Shown piece after piece: positions 9,908-22,019 of a DNA stretch of 64,000 nt. The stretch spans positions 132,087,391-132,151,390 of the forward strand of contig CM043947.1 of NCBI GenBank assembly GCA_014529385.2, read 5' to 3'. The notes beneath the pieces were generated by a model that worked only from the letters and a program-made list of their open reading frames with translations, had not been told where the DNA came from and did no database searches. The stretch's first letter is position 1. Each line of letters starts with the position of its first letter. The translations under genes and the position numbers were made by a program. The DNA is from Adiantum capillus-veneris (lineage: Eukaryota; Streptophyta; Polypodiopsida; Polypodiales; Pteridaceae).

Positions 9908-11803
9908 AGCCAAAGTCACATAAATGTATTTTGATTAGATATGGTGCAGATGGACAGATGGGATATCATCTCTGGCACCCGGAATCTCGTCGATTTATCC
10001 ATAGTTCAGATGTGATCTTCAATGAGTCGAAGATGCATAAACAACGTATCAAAGAAATAGAGGTTCAGAGAGTCACTTTTGAGGATGTTGCCTCAGAGAC
10101 ACTGAAATCAACTCAGCGGACTAGTGATGTACCTTCCACTAGCAATGCTCCAAAGGCAGTGGATAGAAATGGTCAAGGAGTGAGACGGTCTACTAGATTC
10201 TCTCGTCCACCTGTGCGTTTTGAGTTAGGTCTTGATTACATCATGTTGACTGCAGTGAGCCAAGCTGCTACCAAGAAGCCATGATGATAAATGATGTGGT
10301 GAAGTGGAAGCAGGCTATGGAATCCGAGTATAACTCGATTCTGGTAATGACACTTGGGACTTGGTAGAACTACCAAATGATGTGAAAGCTTTACCTTGCG
10401 AATGCGTTTACAAGAAGAAGTTTACCTCAGGTGATCCAAATCCAAAGTACAAGGCTAGACTTGTAGCCAAAGGGTTCAAACAGCAAAAGGGAGTCGATTT
10501 TGATGAAATCTTCTCACCTGTGGTCAAGATGACAACACTTAGAACCGTACTTGGTCTTGTAGCGATTGAGGATACGGAACTTGTTCAAATGGATGTGAAG
10601 ACAACATTTCTTCACAGGGATCTAGATGAGAATGTTTACATGCAGTAGCCTGAAGGGTTTGTTCGAGAGAATGCATCTCGTGAGGAGCTAGTATGTAAGC
10701 TCAAAAAGACATTTTATGGCTTAAAGCACGATTCAAGGCAATGGTATCATAAATTTGATGCATGTATGCGGTCTCAAGGGTATAAAAGGAGTGAAGAGGA
10801 TCACTGCTTGTACACGAGAAAGCTAGATGATGGCTCGATGATCATTCTAGTTTTGTATTTTGATGACATGATTATAGCTGGGAAATCCATTGCAGATTGC
10901 CACTTGAAGAAAACACTTAGCAACAATTTTGCAATGGAAGATTTGGGGGATGCTACACACTTTCTTGGCATGCAAATCTAAAGAGATCACAAACGTCGTA
11001 TTCTTGAGTTATTTAAAAAAACAAACATTGAGAAAGTTTTGCAGCGTTTCAAATGCAAGGGGGTAATTATTGAGTACCCCAATGCAAGCATTCTTGAAAC
11101 TCAGCAAGGAAGATGCACCCAAATCTGATGCTGAGCGCAAAGAAATGGCTAAGGTACCATATTCTTCGGCAGTGGGCAGTCTCATGTATGCTATTGTGGC
11201 CACAAGACCAAGCATTGCTTTTGCAGTGGGAGTGGTGAGCCGATATATGGAAAATCGTAACAGCAAGCATTGGGAAGTAGTGAAGCACATTCTTAGGTAC
11301 CTCAAAGGTACGATCGGCAGGTGTTTACGCTTTGGGAACAGTGATGCATCCATCGTGGGTTATGCGGATGTAGACTATGCGGGTTGTGTCGACAATAGGA
11401 GATCGACATCTGGCTATGTCTTCATATTTGCTGGAGCAGCAATATCTTGGAGGTCATGTCTTCAAGATTGTACGTCGTCTTCCACTACGGAAGCAGAGTA
11501 CGTTGCATTGTCGTATGCAATTAAAGAGGCTTTATGGTTATCTCGCTTGGTCAAAAATCTTGGCATTGATGAGACTCCAGTGATATATTGTGATAAAGTG
11601 CTCTTGCATTGGCAAGGAATCTCGTGTTTCACTCCAAATCGAAACACATTGAAGTCAGGTATCATCTCGTGAGAGATTTCTTGGCCAAAAAGCTCATTGA
11701 TTTGGTCAAGGTACACACTGACAACAACCCAGTAGAGGCTTTGAGGAAAGGCTTAGCTTTGGAGCGGTTTACACATTGCAATGAGTTGATGGGTATAGGT
11801 TGA
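9908..11803 (+). pseudogene. pol: Copia-B reverse transcriptase and RNase H
   Basis: RVT_2 segments are spread over several frames: GYHLWHPESRRFIHSSDVIF near 9962, ARLVAKGFKQQKGVDFDEIF near 10455, QMDVKTTFLHRDLDENVYMQ near 10588, then a TAG at 10648. The catalytic motif reads YFDD (10856-10867) instead of YVDD. RNase H begins near 11357 (YADVDYAGCVDNRRSTSGYVF) and the frame ends at 11803 in ELMGIG. Multiple frameshifts (about 10980-11070 and 11600) make it a pseudogene. Confidence 0.88.
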
Positions 11804-11870
11804 AGCCACTAGATTGCTTCAGGGTTGTACATACCAGGTCACTTGGGGTGCGTTGGCCTTCAAGTGGGCT

Positions 11871-12010
11871 TGTTGGGATTCATGCCAACTGGCCGGACAT
11901 CCCACTTACTACTAACCCATCTACTAACTTAACCATGTTCACTTATTCTTTAATACAGACAAATAAGGAGTTGCAACATGATAACATTGATGTGCGCTCC
12001 ACCCAACAAC

Positions 12011-12064
<54 letters not shown>

Positions 12065-12104
12065 CTCGCACTCGCACTCGCACACACTTCGCTCGGCGCC
12101 TTCA
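11871..12104 (+). repeat. Copia-B 3' LTR with internal (CT)n
   Basis: 234-bp LTR starting TGTTGGGATTCA and ending CCTTCA. It includes (CT)n at 12013-12061 and then three CGCACT units. TSD CAATG follows at 12105-12109. The purine-rich AAGTGGGCT just before it is the polypurine tract. Confidence 0.9.
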
Positions 12105-12109
12105 CAATG

Positions 12110-13296
12110 TGCATACGTAGCACTCCGCGCATGCTCTTCTACTCTTTCATCTTCAATTTATATGCTTGGATGGTTATTGTGTACATACATTTATGTTGTA
12201 TCAAATTCAAAGATATGCATGCTCAATTTTTCTATTGGCATGTATATTTGAGTGTTTTTGCAAGACATTATGCTTTTGACTATTGCCATAACATGCTCCC
12301 TAGTTGAGAAAGTAAATGTCTTGAGTTGCAAAGTAGAGATTTAACTAGATGCCAATCAAATATTTTAAACACAAAAGTAAGGATTGCATAGTACAAACAT
12401 TGTAAGAACTGAAGAAAACACTTGAAAAGGTAATAATAGTTAGAAATTTCAAACGAGCAATGCTAGACTTATGGCTTGAGTTGTCAACATACAACATAGT
12501 CTAGTAACATGTACCGCTAGAATAAGTAGTATATCTATATATATGTCATTGGTCACATATATCATTCTCAAAAGTTATGTACCAAGAGTTCATGTTAACA
12601 ATAAGTAAGATCCTTATCCATAACATTTTCCAAAGGTCTTTTAAATTAGACAATAAATTTGCAAGGGTGTTTTTCCTCTTGCAAAATCCATCCCTACATC
12701 ATAGCGTTGCATAAATTGGTGAATCGACATTGCAGAGGCATGCTATATAACCAGTGGATCTACACTTTAAAGCTTCCCTTTTAAAATAAATCCCTATGTT
12801 GTTGCTTCAATCAGCAAATCAAGACTAGAAAAGTCTTGCAACAGTCACTCGTCATAAGTACGTTATAGCACGTGCGTTCAAGAGATATAAATACCTTTAT
12901 ACATATGTTAACTTTAAAGTATGGGTGTCTTTTAAAAACCCTCACCCCCTCTCATATAGACATAAAGGTTGTTGTTCTAGAGTATATATAGTCCTCTCTA
13001 ATTAACCCTTGTAAGATGGTCCATGTTTTGAAAAGCCACTACCCTGAGAGCAAGGTGTGCTACCTAAATTAATAAGTCTACACATTAAAATAGTACACTG
13101 CCTAAATCGGTAAATTTGTGTGAAGATGTAACCAAGCAGCTAAAGAAGAGCTAAAGCTACAAGTTTATGTGGAGTGTTGAATGAATTTGTAATTCTCAAT
13201 AAATTGGGTCATGTTGCACGGATTCAAACTTCTAGGAAAGGTCCCAAAAGCAAAAATTAACCAAGAAGAGTCACCCAATCAAGAAAAATCAAACCA

Positions 13297-13349
<53 letters not shown>

Positions 13350-13660
13350 CGAAGTAATCAAATAAGCCCTTAAATAAAACGCAACCACCTAAGAAAGGTG
13401 AAAAAGATGATTCATAGAGAGGAAGTGATACCAAAATCCCACTCAAGAATTTTCTAAAGAAGAGAAGGTTTCTCAAAGATTAACCTTCTTGAGGGAGATT
13501 TGAAGAGCACAAAAGGCACTGACTTTGGCAATTTGTAGGATTCCTTTCCAAAAACTTTCAAGGCAGGTTGTAGAGCAACTCAAAACAAATATGAGATGGA
13601 CAAGGCGAACCTTGGATTGCATGCAAGAGTTGCCCAATTACATGCTTGAATAGTCAATTG
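12110..13660. repeat. AT-rich intergenic DNA with repeat family and (GA)n
   Basis: No gene is visible. A (GA)n array lies at about 13299-13347. From about 12650 to 13115 there are degenerate units in reverse orientation that resemble those at 60-285, for example the minus-strand reading of 13060-13115 with TTAGGTAGCACACC. Short reading frames have no protein-like composition. Confidence 0.6.
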
Positions 13661-13930
13661 CAAGTGTGTGCATCAAAATCAAGTGTGTGTGCATTCTTAT
13701 TGGGTGTGTGTATGCCTAATTTTAGGTGTGTGTGCACTATTTTGCCCTTGTTTGTGCACTTAAAAATCAATGTGTGCATGATGATTTTGCAAATGTGATG
13801 ATTGATTTGTGTTATGGTCATGCCCAATAATAGATTTGTGGTTCAATTTGCAATTTCCACAAGATAACCCTTGTGTATGAGCACCTAAAAATTGGTAAAA
13901 ATTGCCAATTATTAGTGTGTGTAAAAAGTG
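13660..13930 (+). repeat. Degenerate TGTGTGTGCA repeats
   Basis: Variants of GTGTGTGTGCA recur roughly every 30 bp, separated by AT-rich spacers. They form a degenerate minisatellite. The following stretch to 14780 is AT-rich and nothing is recognised in it. Confidence 0.45.
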
Positions 13931-14779
13931 CTCAATGTGCATGATTAATTCATCTTTTGATTGCAATTTCGATGTGTGTAATGGTTTATTCCTGTGTTTT
14001 TTGGCTCAAAATAGGGATCTACACACTTCAAATGCGTCAATTTTTGACCTAATATTGCCGGTTGAATTGTTTAGTTTTGAATTTTATTGGCAAAATTAGT
14101 TGGAGAATAAATCGATGTGATATTTTAGTTTTGATTTGGCTGCACTAATCCCATATGTGTAGAGAGTTTTAAGAAAAAATTTCAGTAAATTTTGTAATTT
14201 TTGCCAATTTTTGAGTAATTTAATTAAAAATAATATTTTGTAAATTTCATCAGCTGTTTTGTGTGCATATTTAGGCATCATTTTGAGCGTATTTGCGCCT
14301 CCTTGGTCGAGTTTTGAACGTTTCAATATTTCCACGGGCTAGGTTATTGATTTTGTTATAATTAGTATTTTTTAGCAAAAATTGCTATTTTTGGTATGCT
14401 TGTGCATGTCAAAAGTGTTTGATTGTGATTGCCAATGATTTTCTAAGATTCGTAGATTTTTTTAATTTTTTAACAATAATTCGGATTTCTAAGTGATTTT
14501 TAGCGTTTTCAGCTAAATTTCGGGCTAATTTTGACATTTTTGGGCATTTAGAAATAAAAATTGAAAAATTAAGTTCGACGATCGCTAACGGTTAATCACA
14601 AGCTTGGTATACGCTCCGACAGGTTTTTGACGATCGTGCAAGCTCTGCGGTATACTGTTGGGCTTTGACACAAAAAACACATTGCGACGGCTTGTGTACG
14701 TGAGAAAACTCTCTTATTGTGATTAAAGGTTTTTTTTATTAAATGAAAAAAAATGTCCCTCCGTTAAACCATCTTGGGG

Positions 14780-14962
14780 CCGCCTACGATGCTCTCTCTC
14801 CTCCTTGGACTCTCACTCTCTCTCTCTCCCCCCTTGGTCAACGCTAAAGTCACCCTCTCTCATCCCCACCCCACTCTCTCTCTTCTTTCTATTTGTTGCC
14901 TTCAACGCCGAAGAGAGCCTTAGGTTGTGAAAAGTCAAACTCTCACTCTCTCTCTTCACTGT

Positions 14963-15005
<43 letters not shown>

Positions 15006-15073
15006 TGACTTGCAAGTTGCACACCAAAGAGCTTTCTTTCTCTCGCTTCGTTGGCAAGGCAGCCACACACATA

Positions 15074-15116
<43 letters not shown>

Positions 15117-15136
15117 AAAGCCTTATAAAAAAAAAC

Positions 15137-15190
<54 letters not shown>

Positions 15191-15490
15191 CCCCCCCCCC
15201 TCCCACACACACCCGCTCTCCTTCAGTGTGCACCCACCCCAAGTAGGTGACTCTCTCTTACTCTCTCTCTTCGTCTCATTCGCTGTCAAGCTGCCAACCC
15301 ACCCTACCTCTCCGCGTTCGGTACTTGACGGGCAGCGTCAATCACGTTGTCTCTCTTCCCCTCTTGTTGAACACGCGTGCGCCCTTCGCGTTGTCCAAAT
15401 AATTGCTGCAGGTTCGCCCACAATCATCGCCCTGCTGCACGCAGCCGCTGTCAACCTCCAAGTCGCCACCTTCGCTGACAAGCGTTAGTT
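14780..15490. repeat. Cluster of long (CT)n arrays
   Basis: Pyrimidine-rich region with three long arrays at about 14966-15002, 15077-15113 and 15140-15187, and shorter CT runs between them. Overlapping Ser/Leu frames on one strand and Arg/Glu frames on the other are artefacts. The GC-richer tail 15260-15487 has a short open frame with no recognisable domain. Confidence 0.85.
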
Positions 15491-15900
15491 TAGGTAGATT
15501 AATTTTTATTTTTTTATTTTTATTTAAATCAAACCCACAAAAAAATCATTAAAATAAAAGAAGAAAAAAGAAAACTCATTAAAAGAGGTATTCAAAAATT
15601 CTCAAAAAAGAATCACAAAAATCATGAAAAAAATAAAACATCACTCAAAAAAAATTTAAAAAGGAGAGAAAACCAATAAAAAATTAATTAAGTCTCCTCA
15701 ATCTCAAAAAAATAAAAATTCTTTCAAAACATATTAAGTGCATAAGTGAAGGGTGAGTTTAGGAAATGAAAAGACAAATGATGAAGGTAAGAAGTCAAAA
15801 AACATGTGAAGCTGGAAAGTAAAAAGACCTTTTGTGTCCATATAAAGAGGTGTTTCTCTTTTCCTTTATTTTCACTTTAGCATTTTCTTCTCTTTGAAGT

Positions 15901-15943
<43 letters not shown>

Positions 15944-17140
15944 GTTGTATCCGTCCTTCCCAGCTAATAATGTTGCAAATCTATGTGCTTTTTCATTGCC
16001 CGTTGCTACATGTTGTAGCTAAAGCATCGTTTTTGTTGTTGTCAAGAGAATCCTTGAATTAAAAAGGCCTTTTAATTTTTTTAAGGCCACTATGAACACC
16101 TTTCAATTTTTGTGAAGCCATTAGGAATACCTTTTAACTTAAAAATATAAAAAATTTGTTTTAGAAATTATAAAAAATTCAATAAAAAATCATTCAAAAA
16201 AAAAAAAACTTCAAAGATTTTTTTTTAAAAATGCACCATTAAATCACAAAAAATTTAGAAAAAACATTAAAACTCTCCAAAAATCCATCAAAAATGAATT
16301 TTGTTTTAAAAAAATCATACCAAATCAAAAATTTAAAGAAAAATTATTTTAAAAATCAAAAATTTCACAAAAAATAGTTTTAAAAAGGGGGAGATATGTA
16401 TTAAAATAGTTTAAAAAAGGAGGAGAGAGTCACACATCACAAAAGCAAAAGAGCCAAGCAGAAACGCTAGGAAAGAAAGCAAAAAAAATTATAAAAGTGA
16501 GAAAAAATCTCAAAGCGAGCCATGAGCCGCAAAAAAATCAGAATTTGTTGAAAACAACTAAAAACAAAACCGCAAAAATTTGAGAAATCAAATTTGTGTC
16601 AAAATCCGACTGACTAAAATACGTTCACATGAAAACTCAATCCGAAACTAAATTTTGAGTAAAATTTGGTCATTAGGGCATTGTTCACGCATCGAAATTG
16701 TGAATCGGGGTTGAGATTAGCAGAATTTGATTAAAAATGAAAAAAAATTGAGTGATAAGTCTCGCCAAAGTCTAGAATTTGACCTAGAATCAGGAAATAA
16801 CCTTTGGGAACAGGGACATAATCATTTTGGCCAAGAATATCACTGTTCTAGCCCAGTTTTGGACAATGTTCCCACAGTTTAGTCAAAGAATCCACCAAAC
16901 TAAAAGTGATTGTGCCGACCAAAAAAAGGCAAGTGCAAATAATTGCATTGCAAGTTGGACTTACAATTGGACGACCAGGGATGCAATTCACATTGATTGC
17001 AGATTAGGCTATTCATAACACAGAGTTTCATCGTTTCAAACGTTGCAGTCAAACTTGATACATTTGAGCTAGAGTTAGTCAACTCTTGTGAGTCTAGAAG
17101 TTGTCAACTGTAGAAATTGCTTTGGACAGTCTTGTCAAAC
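15491..17140. other. A-rich non-coding DNA with TATA-like site and (CT)n
   Basis: Mostly poly-A-like and ATTAAAA-rich sequence. ATATAAAG at about 15840 is followed about 60 bp later by a (CT)n tract (15903-15940). That arrangement resembles LTR promoters in this window, but no LTR boundaries or partner were found. No gene is recognised. Confidence 0.4.
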
Positions 17141-17183
17141 CGAGCAAGAAAAATTTTGTTGAGCAACATTAGACCAAGCTAGC

Positions 17184-18088
17184 ATGGATTCAAGTCAATC
17201 CAAGAGTTCAAGCAGATCAGAGCTAGCCAGTAGTGGTGGCAAAACAAACACAAGTACAACAGAGTAGATTTTACAGCTATATGGCTACAATGGAGACAAA
17301 GTTTTATATGTAGATTCGGAAGGCCGTAGGTACCTCATGCGTGCAAAAGCAACACATGAGCCACTGCGCATCATAGTACAACTGAACAATCATAACACAA
17401 ATCCATTAGTAGATACCAGAGCTCGAATGAATGCAGTCAATTATTCCACTTTAAAAAAAAGCTACGAATTAGTCTTTAGCATTGGGAATATCTGCTATCA
17501 AAGGATGCAACAAAAGCCCAACACCGGCATTGGAAGTTGTCAACTTGAATGTAATAGTAAATGGATTTTCATGCCCTCATCAATTTATATGCATACTAGA
17601 TGAACATATGAATGAAATGATGATTCTTGGAATCTCATGGATGTGGACATACAAGGCAGTACCAGATTGGGATACCAATCAACTAAAACTATCACTTAAA
17701 GGAGGACAACTCTTAGTTCCAATTGCACCGAGATAAGAGAAATGGCTAAGAGGTCGCCCACAAAAGAAACCAATCTACGTCAATCTCTAAACAAGCAAAT
17801 GCTACAAGCAACATGCAAGGATTCAAACAAATTTGGGTACCAAAAGCACAACTCAAGGACAGTCCGTCTCAAATTTGTGTGTCCAAAAACTCATCTACCA
17901 TACTGAACAAAGTTTCACATCTAACAACTCAGAGAAAAACATCTTTTAGAAGAGAAACTAGCACTAGATGGGTTTGGAAACCAAACAAGCATTTATCTTC
18001 TCCACAAAATGTAAAGCTAATGAATCGATGGAAAGTTAAATCTCGAAAAACTCTACCACAACAGTTCATCAACGCAAAACCAAAATAG
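17184..18088 (+). pseudogene. Retropepsin-like retroelement fragment
   Basis: From ATG 17184 a frame reads with one TAG (about 17265). It contains IIVQLNNHNTNPLVDTRARM near 17370, which looks like a retroviral-type aspartic protease flap and active site with D-T-G changed to D-T-R. After a frameshift near 17460, a second frame continues with VVNLNVIVNG, CPHQFICILDEH and MMILGISWMWTYK, matching the later strands and the ILG segment of retropepsins. A further frame (17813-18088) has IWVPKAQ and RWVWKPNK, similar to the W-V-P-K repeats of some plant retroelement linkers. No reverse transcriptase is visible within the next kilobases. The family assignment is inferred from motif shape only. Confidence 0.5.
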
Positions 18089-20165
18089 AGTTAAATATTA
18101 GCAACAGTAATTATTGATTCCTACAGCTCAGGAAATCAATGTGCCAAAGCATCTCGATGGTACAATCAGACAAAGAGCACATAAATTACAAAATCTACTA
18201 TTTAGAAAACATCAACAAGAAACCTCAACAACGGTAACCCTTAACTACTCAAGACCCCACTCTTGCACTGCATACTAGTTTGAATTGCATTGACATTGAA
18301 AGCATAATAGAGCCAACCACGGCTATGCATAGACACGATTATTCAACCCATGCACACAGTCGTCCCGGAGTACTTCATCTAGGCGGGGTGGAAGGAAACT
18401 TCATTAATTAAGGGCAACGTTTGAAGAGGGAGGAAAAAGTTGGATGTTAACGTGATTTTTTGCAAAATTACCTAATAATGCCCTTAGAAATCATCAACGA
18501 GGGAATTTCAACTGATAACATCTCCTTGGTGAGTGTAAATAGTGTATATAGTATAAGAAATTACGTCAAAAAATAGCCTTTTTGTTTAATTTCATCAATT
18601 TTTCTTGATATTGGAGCTTAAAAATAGAGAAATCCACCAGAAAGTAATAAAATAGTGTTTTTGAATGGATTTTCTTAGTTGTCAATCTTTTAATTTGCTT
18701 TTCAAACGATTTTATTATTATTATTATATTTTTTTAATAAACAGGTCAAAAGTTAATAATAAATAGCAAATGAGCTCAAATGGAGGAATTGAAAATATGA
18801 TGATGATCGAGAGGACAAGACAACATGCACAAATTTTTTTGATCAAAATGACAAATGTAAGCGGGAGGCCTAAATTAGGCCGCTAGGGCCTGTTTTTGCG
18901 AACTCTTTGCAAAACGAGCTAACTGAATCCGATTGAGGAATTTTTTGAGTTTAACGTAGATTTCACGACCTATTAGGACTAACAAGGAAATATGGGAAAA
19001 AGTAGTTTGGGAAGTCCGAGTATAGATATCTTATGTAGCCCAAAATCACCTCATTTCCACTAGTCCCTCTTGGAGAAGAGAGCTCTCTACCTTCTTTGCG
19101 TGCGATTCTCGGAGTTCAGAGTCACCCTTTTTCAGCGCCGTTTCACACAATACATAAGGAGTAAGTTCTAAACTCATCAAACAACATTTCTATGCAGTCG
19201 AGTAGCAGGTCTAGGGCCAGGATAAAACCCTAGAATCCCAGCTGTGTACGGATTCCTAGAACACAGAAACGGCCATAGCGGCCTATCAACTCAACCGAAT
19301 TGGACAAGACTTGAAATGTGGCATGTCCCTAGATAGTAGACACTTCTATATCATTAGATGATCATCTGGCAGGGGTCGAGGGGGTCCCCAAGTAAATGAT
19401 CTAGGTTTTTGTCACATGCCATAATTGAATTCTAACTCCACAAGCAGCTTATGGACAAGGTCTATACACAATGTACCTAGATGATTTCAAGAAAAGAGTC
19501 AAGGAAAGCAATCTAACAGCAAGAAATAGCTCGAAGACTACAAAGCGTCAATTTTGACATACGGAGTCAAACTGATTCTGAATGAGTCCAAATTGGATGA
19601 GCAGCATCAGGACTATGTAGCGGACAAGTCCATGGCTTCAACAGTGACCAAACAACTCTATACACCAAGTGGTAACAAAAACCGGTGATTTAGAGTCGAC
19701 AAGAGCACAAAGTGATGCCAACATGACCAAATCTTACCAAACTCATTTTAGGACTTATTTGAGATGTAATGAAGATGTGTAGGTCATAAAATTGTCTTTT
19801 CAAGCATAAAATTCAACTGCTATAAATATTTGTGATTATTTACTTTTCTACACAAATTGGCTTGAAAATCATCATCATGTTTCACCTATCACTTGTACAC
19901 ATCTACCTCATGTCACATGTCACATATGAGCCCAAAAGATCAAGTAAATCTCAGAATTTGTTAAAAAAAAATTGCATCAAGCACTCTTCAGTCCAAATTT
20001 TGAGTTATTTGTCACATTTTTTATCCAAAACCACCCATATCTTACATAGAGGGTCTATAGCATGTCTAGAACCAATTTGCGTGAAAAAATGTTCAATTTG
20101 ATGAAAATGTTAATTATCACGATTATTTACATTTTTGCCAGAATAAACCCAAATTTCATCTTTGA
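18089..20165. other. Unassigned intergenic sequence
   Basis: No reading frame, RNA gene or LTR boundary could be supported. The sequence is moderately AT-rich without strong tandem structure. It could include the divergent U3 of the LTR whose 3' end lies at 20368. Confidence 0.4.
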
Positions 20166-20368
20166 CCTTATGGTGTCGTATTCTTCTCTCTCTATCTCTC
20201 AGTCTCAGTACCTTCATTCACAGTGTTCATCACTTTGTTTGTGTCCATTACACTCTCTCACTAAAGGAATGGAAGGCTCTCCCTTCCGTAAGTAAAAGGA
20301 ATCCTTGAGCACAGTTCGGAGCACTCATCTTGAGCAAAGTTCAACATTCACTTCTACTCCACCTTACA
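20166..20368 (+). repeat. LTR 3' end (R/U5) related to element X
   Basis: About 200 bp, beginning GTGTCGTATTCTTC and ending CTTACA, match the reverse complement of 52298-52500 and of 42379-42580, the 3' part of the X LTR. Upstream of 20166 the similarity stops, so the U3 is different or the element is recombinant. Confidence 0.8.
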
Positions 20369-20382
20369 TTGGTATCAGAGCT
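20369..20382 (+). other. Primer-binding site of X-like element
   Basis: TTGGTATCAGAGCT immediately after the LTR end; an exact initiator-Met type site. Confidence 0.85.
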
Positions 20383-20930
20383 TTGATAGTGTTCTGTATC
20401 ACTCAAGGAAAGAACCACAAGTACCACATAATTTTTTTTGCTTGTTTAGGTTGCACGTAACCCAAGTCCTTTTGGGCGTGTCAATTCATAATCGTGTTTT
20501 TGAAGAGTGTCAGGAATCCCAAGAAAGAAAGGCTTGTCCAGCCTCCCCTTGTTTCTCTTTTCACTCATTGAGAGCGGACCGTGTACTTAGCGGCCGGCCA
20601 ATCGACGTGAGTTGGGAAAAAGCAACCTTGGTGTGAGCGCAAGGCCGCCAAGGGGTGCGCCCGCGGAAATGAGCAGAACTCGGGTGAAGAGAAGATCCTT
20701 CTCTAACACAAATTGCAAGCTAAAGAAGAACCTCAAGACCCTCAAGAACCTCAAGAACCAAGACCCACAAGAACCCAAGTTTCTCGTGAACTTAAGAACC
20801 CAAGACTTCAGTGGATGGTCATCACTCGAAGCGGAACGGATACTTCGCGTGGAGGTAGTTTGAAGACTAAATCTGGCACCATTTCTAACCTGTACACTCA
20901 AATGAGCTCACACTTCACTCAAAGTATCTA
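20383..20930 (+). pseudogene. Leader and start of X-like gag ORF
   Basis: Closely matches the reverse complement of 51755-52290 (the leader and N-terminal ORF of element X). A frame starting at ATG 20670 reads MSRTRVKRRSFSNTNCK and is followed in another frame by NPRLQWMVITRSGTDTS, also seen in X. Small indels separate the frames. After about 20870 the similarity to X ends and the frame closes at about 20931. Confidence 0.7.
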
Positions 20931-21199
20931 AATCACATGTTCTTCAAGCCTGTGAAGTCAAAAGTGCAAAATTATAGAAAATTTTTCCTGTTGTAAATAA
21001 TTGCGATTATTTACTTTGCTTGCAATTTTTGCCTGGATTGAATGGTTTTAATCTTTACATGCTTTTATGCATCTATGCATGCTCCAAAATTGGTTTGAAG
21101 TAAAACGAACATCATTTGCCAGCAATTCAGACACATGGCATGTCAGAGCGAGATTTGTGGAATTTTCTAACTTCAAAATTGTATTCTCTTAATAGGTGC

Positions 21200-21712
21200 A
21201 ATGCAAGCTGCTGAGAAAGAAAAGAAGAGAACGACTCAAAAGAAAAGCTGCAAGAATTGCCACCATATCAGCTGGAGCCGAGTTCTATGAAAACCTGTCA
21301 AAAGAAGAGCTTGAGGAGAATAACACCAGAGTCTTCATCGGAAGATTCAAAAGTGAAGATGGAAATTAGGTAGAGTTGCAAATGCTACCTAAAGAAGTTT
21401 ATGATGTAGCAGCTAAGCCAACAACAAAAGAAGCCAACAGGAGGTTAGGACTTCGAGAATTTTATGATCAAAAACCATGTGGAGTAGACTTCCAAAGAGA
21501 TTATGAACTACTGTCAACAATAAAAAAGGATGGATTTTTCTCAGATCATAGATCGGCAAGGACAGAAGGTTGAAGTAGTCATTAACAAAGACATAGTGGT
21601 TGAAGCACTAAAGCTACCCACTGAAGGTATGACAATGAGAGCCAGAGATAGGAATACAACTGGTACATTCACAAAGCGTACAGCTGTGCCGCCACCTTCT
21701 CCGACCTTATGA
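21200..21712 (+). pseudogene. Unrecognised retroelement-type ORF, N-terminal part
   Basis: A Lys/Arg-rich start is followed by a frame with a TAG at about 21370 and then a protein-like stretch: LPKEVYDVAAKPTTKEANRR, FYDQKPCGVDFQRDYELL, then after a one-frame shift IIDRQGQKVEVVINKDIVVE and ALKLPTEGMTMRARDRN. The composition is that of a real former protein, but no domain is recognised. It sits between an LTR-type primer-binding site and a downstream polypurine tract and LTR, so it probably belongs to an LTR element's gag-like gene. Confidence 0.5.
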
Positions 21713-22019
21713 TAAAGCAAGTAGAGGATCCAGTCCGCCTTAGCACTTCCACTTCCTTGCCAAGAAACCACTAAGATATGTTACCCCAAATCATGTTGTC
21801 GCAACCTCCTTCACAGGATTTGAAGTCAACAACAAGACAATCAATAGATCATGCTCGGTATGTACAACACTCAAGAGCACAAAGAAGGAAGGAAGAGTAA
21901 CATACTTGGGAGCTCTTGAAGTTTTGACCCGAATTGCATACCATGCTATTTAGATGGCTGATAACTTGCCACCAACCCCAGATCAGAACACATAGATAAT
22001 CACAGCTCAACCCTCTACA

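Larger units (their letters stand above)
6504..12104 (+). mobile_element. Copia-B: old Ty1/copia LTR retrotransposon
   Basis: A 5601-bp element on the plus strand with LTRs at 6504-6717 and 11871-12104 and TSD CAATG at 6499-6503 and 12105-12109. The gag-pol order is copia but carries many stops and frameshifts. The LTRs differ by roughly a tenth of positions outside the microsatellite, so it is clearly older than Copia-A. Its family is distinct from Copia-A in LTR sequence, yet two leader blocks are nearly identical between the two. Confidence 0.93.

Noticed and set aside
15228-15488. Small GC-richer ORF as a gene
   Set aside because: 86 codons, no recognised domain, adjoining CT arrays, no conserved neighbour or start context.
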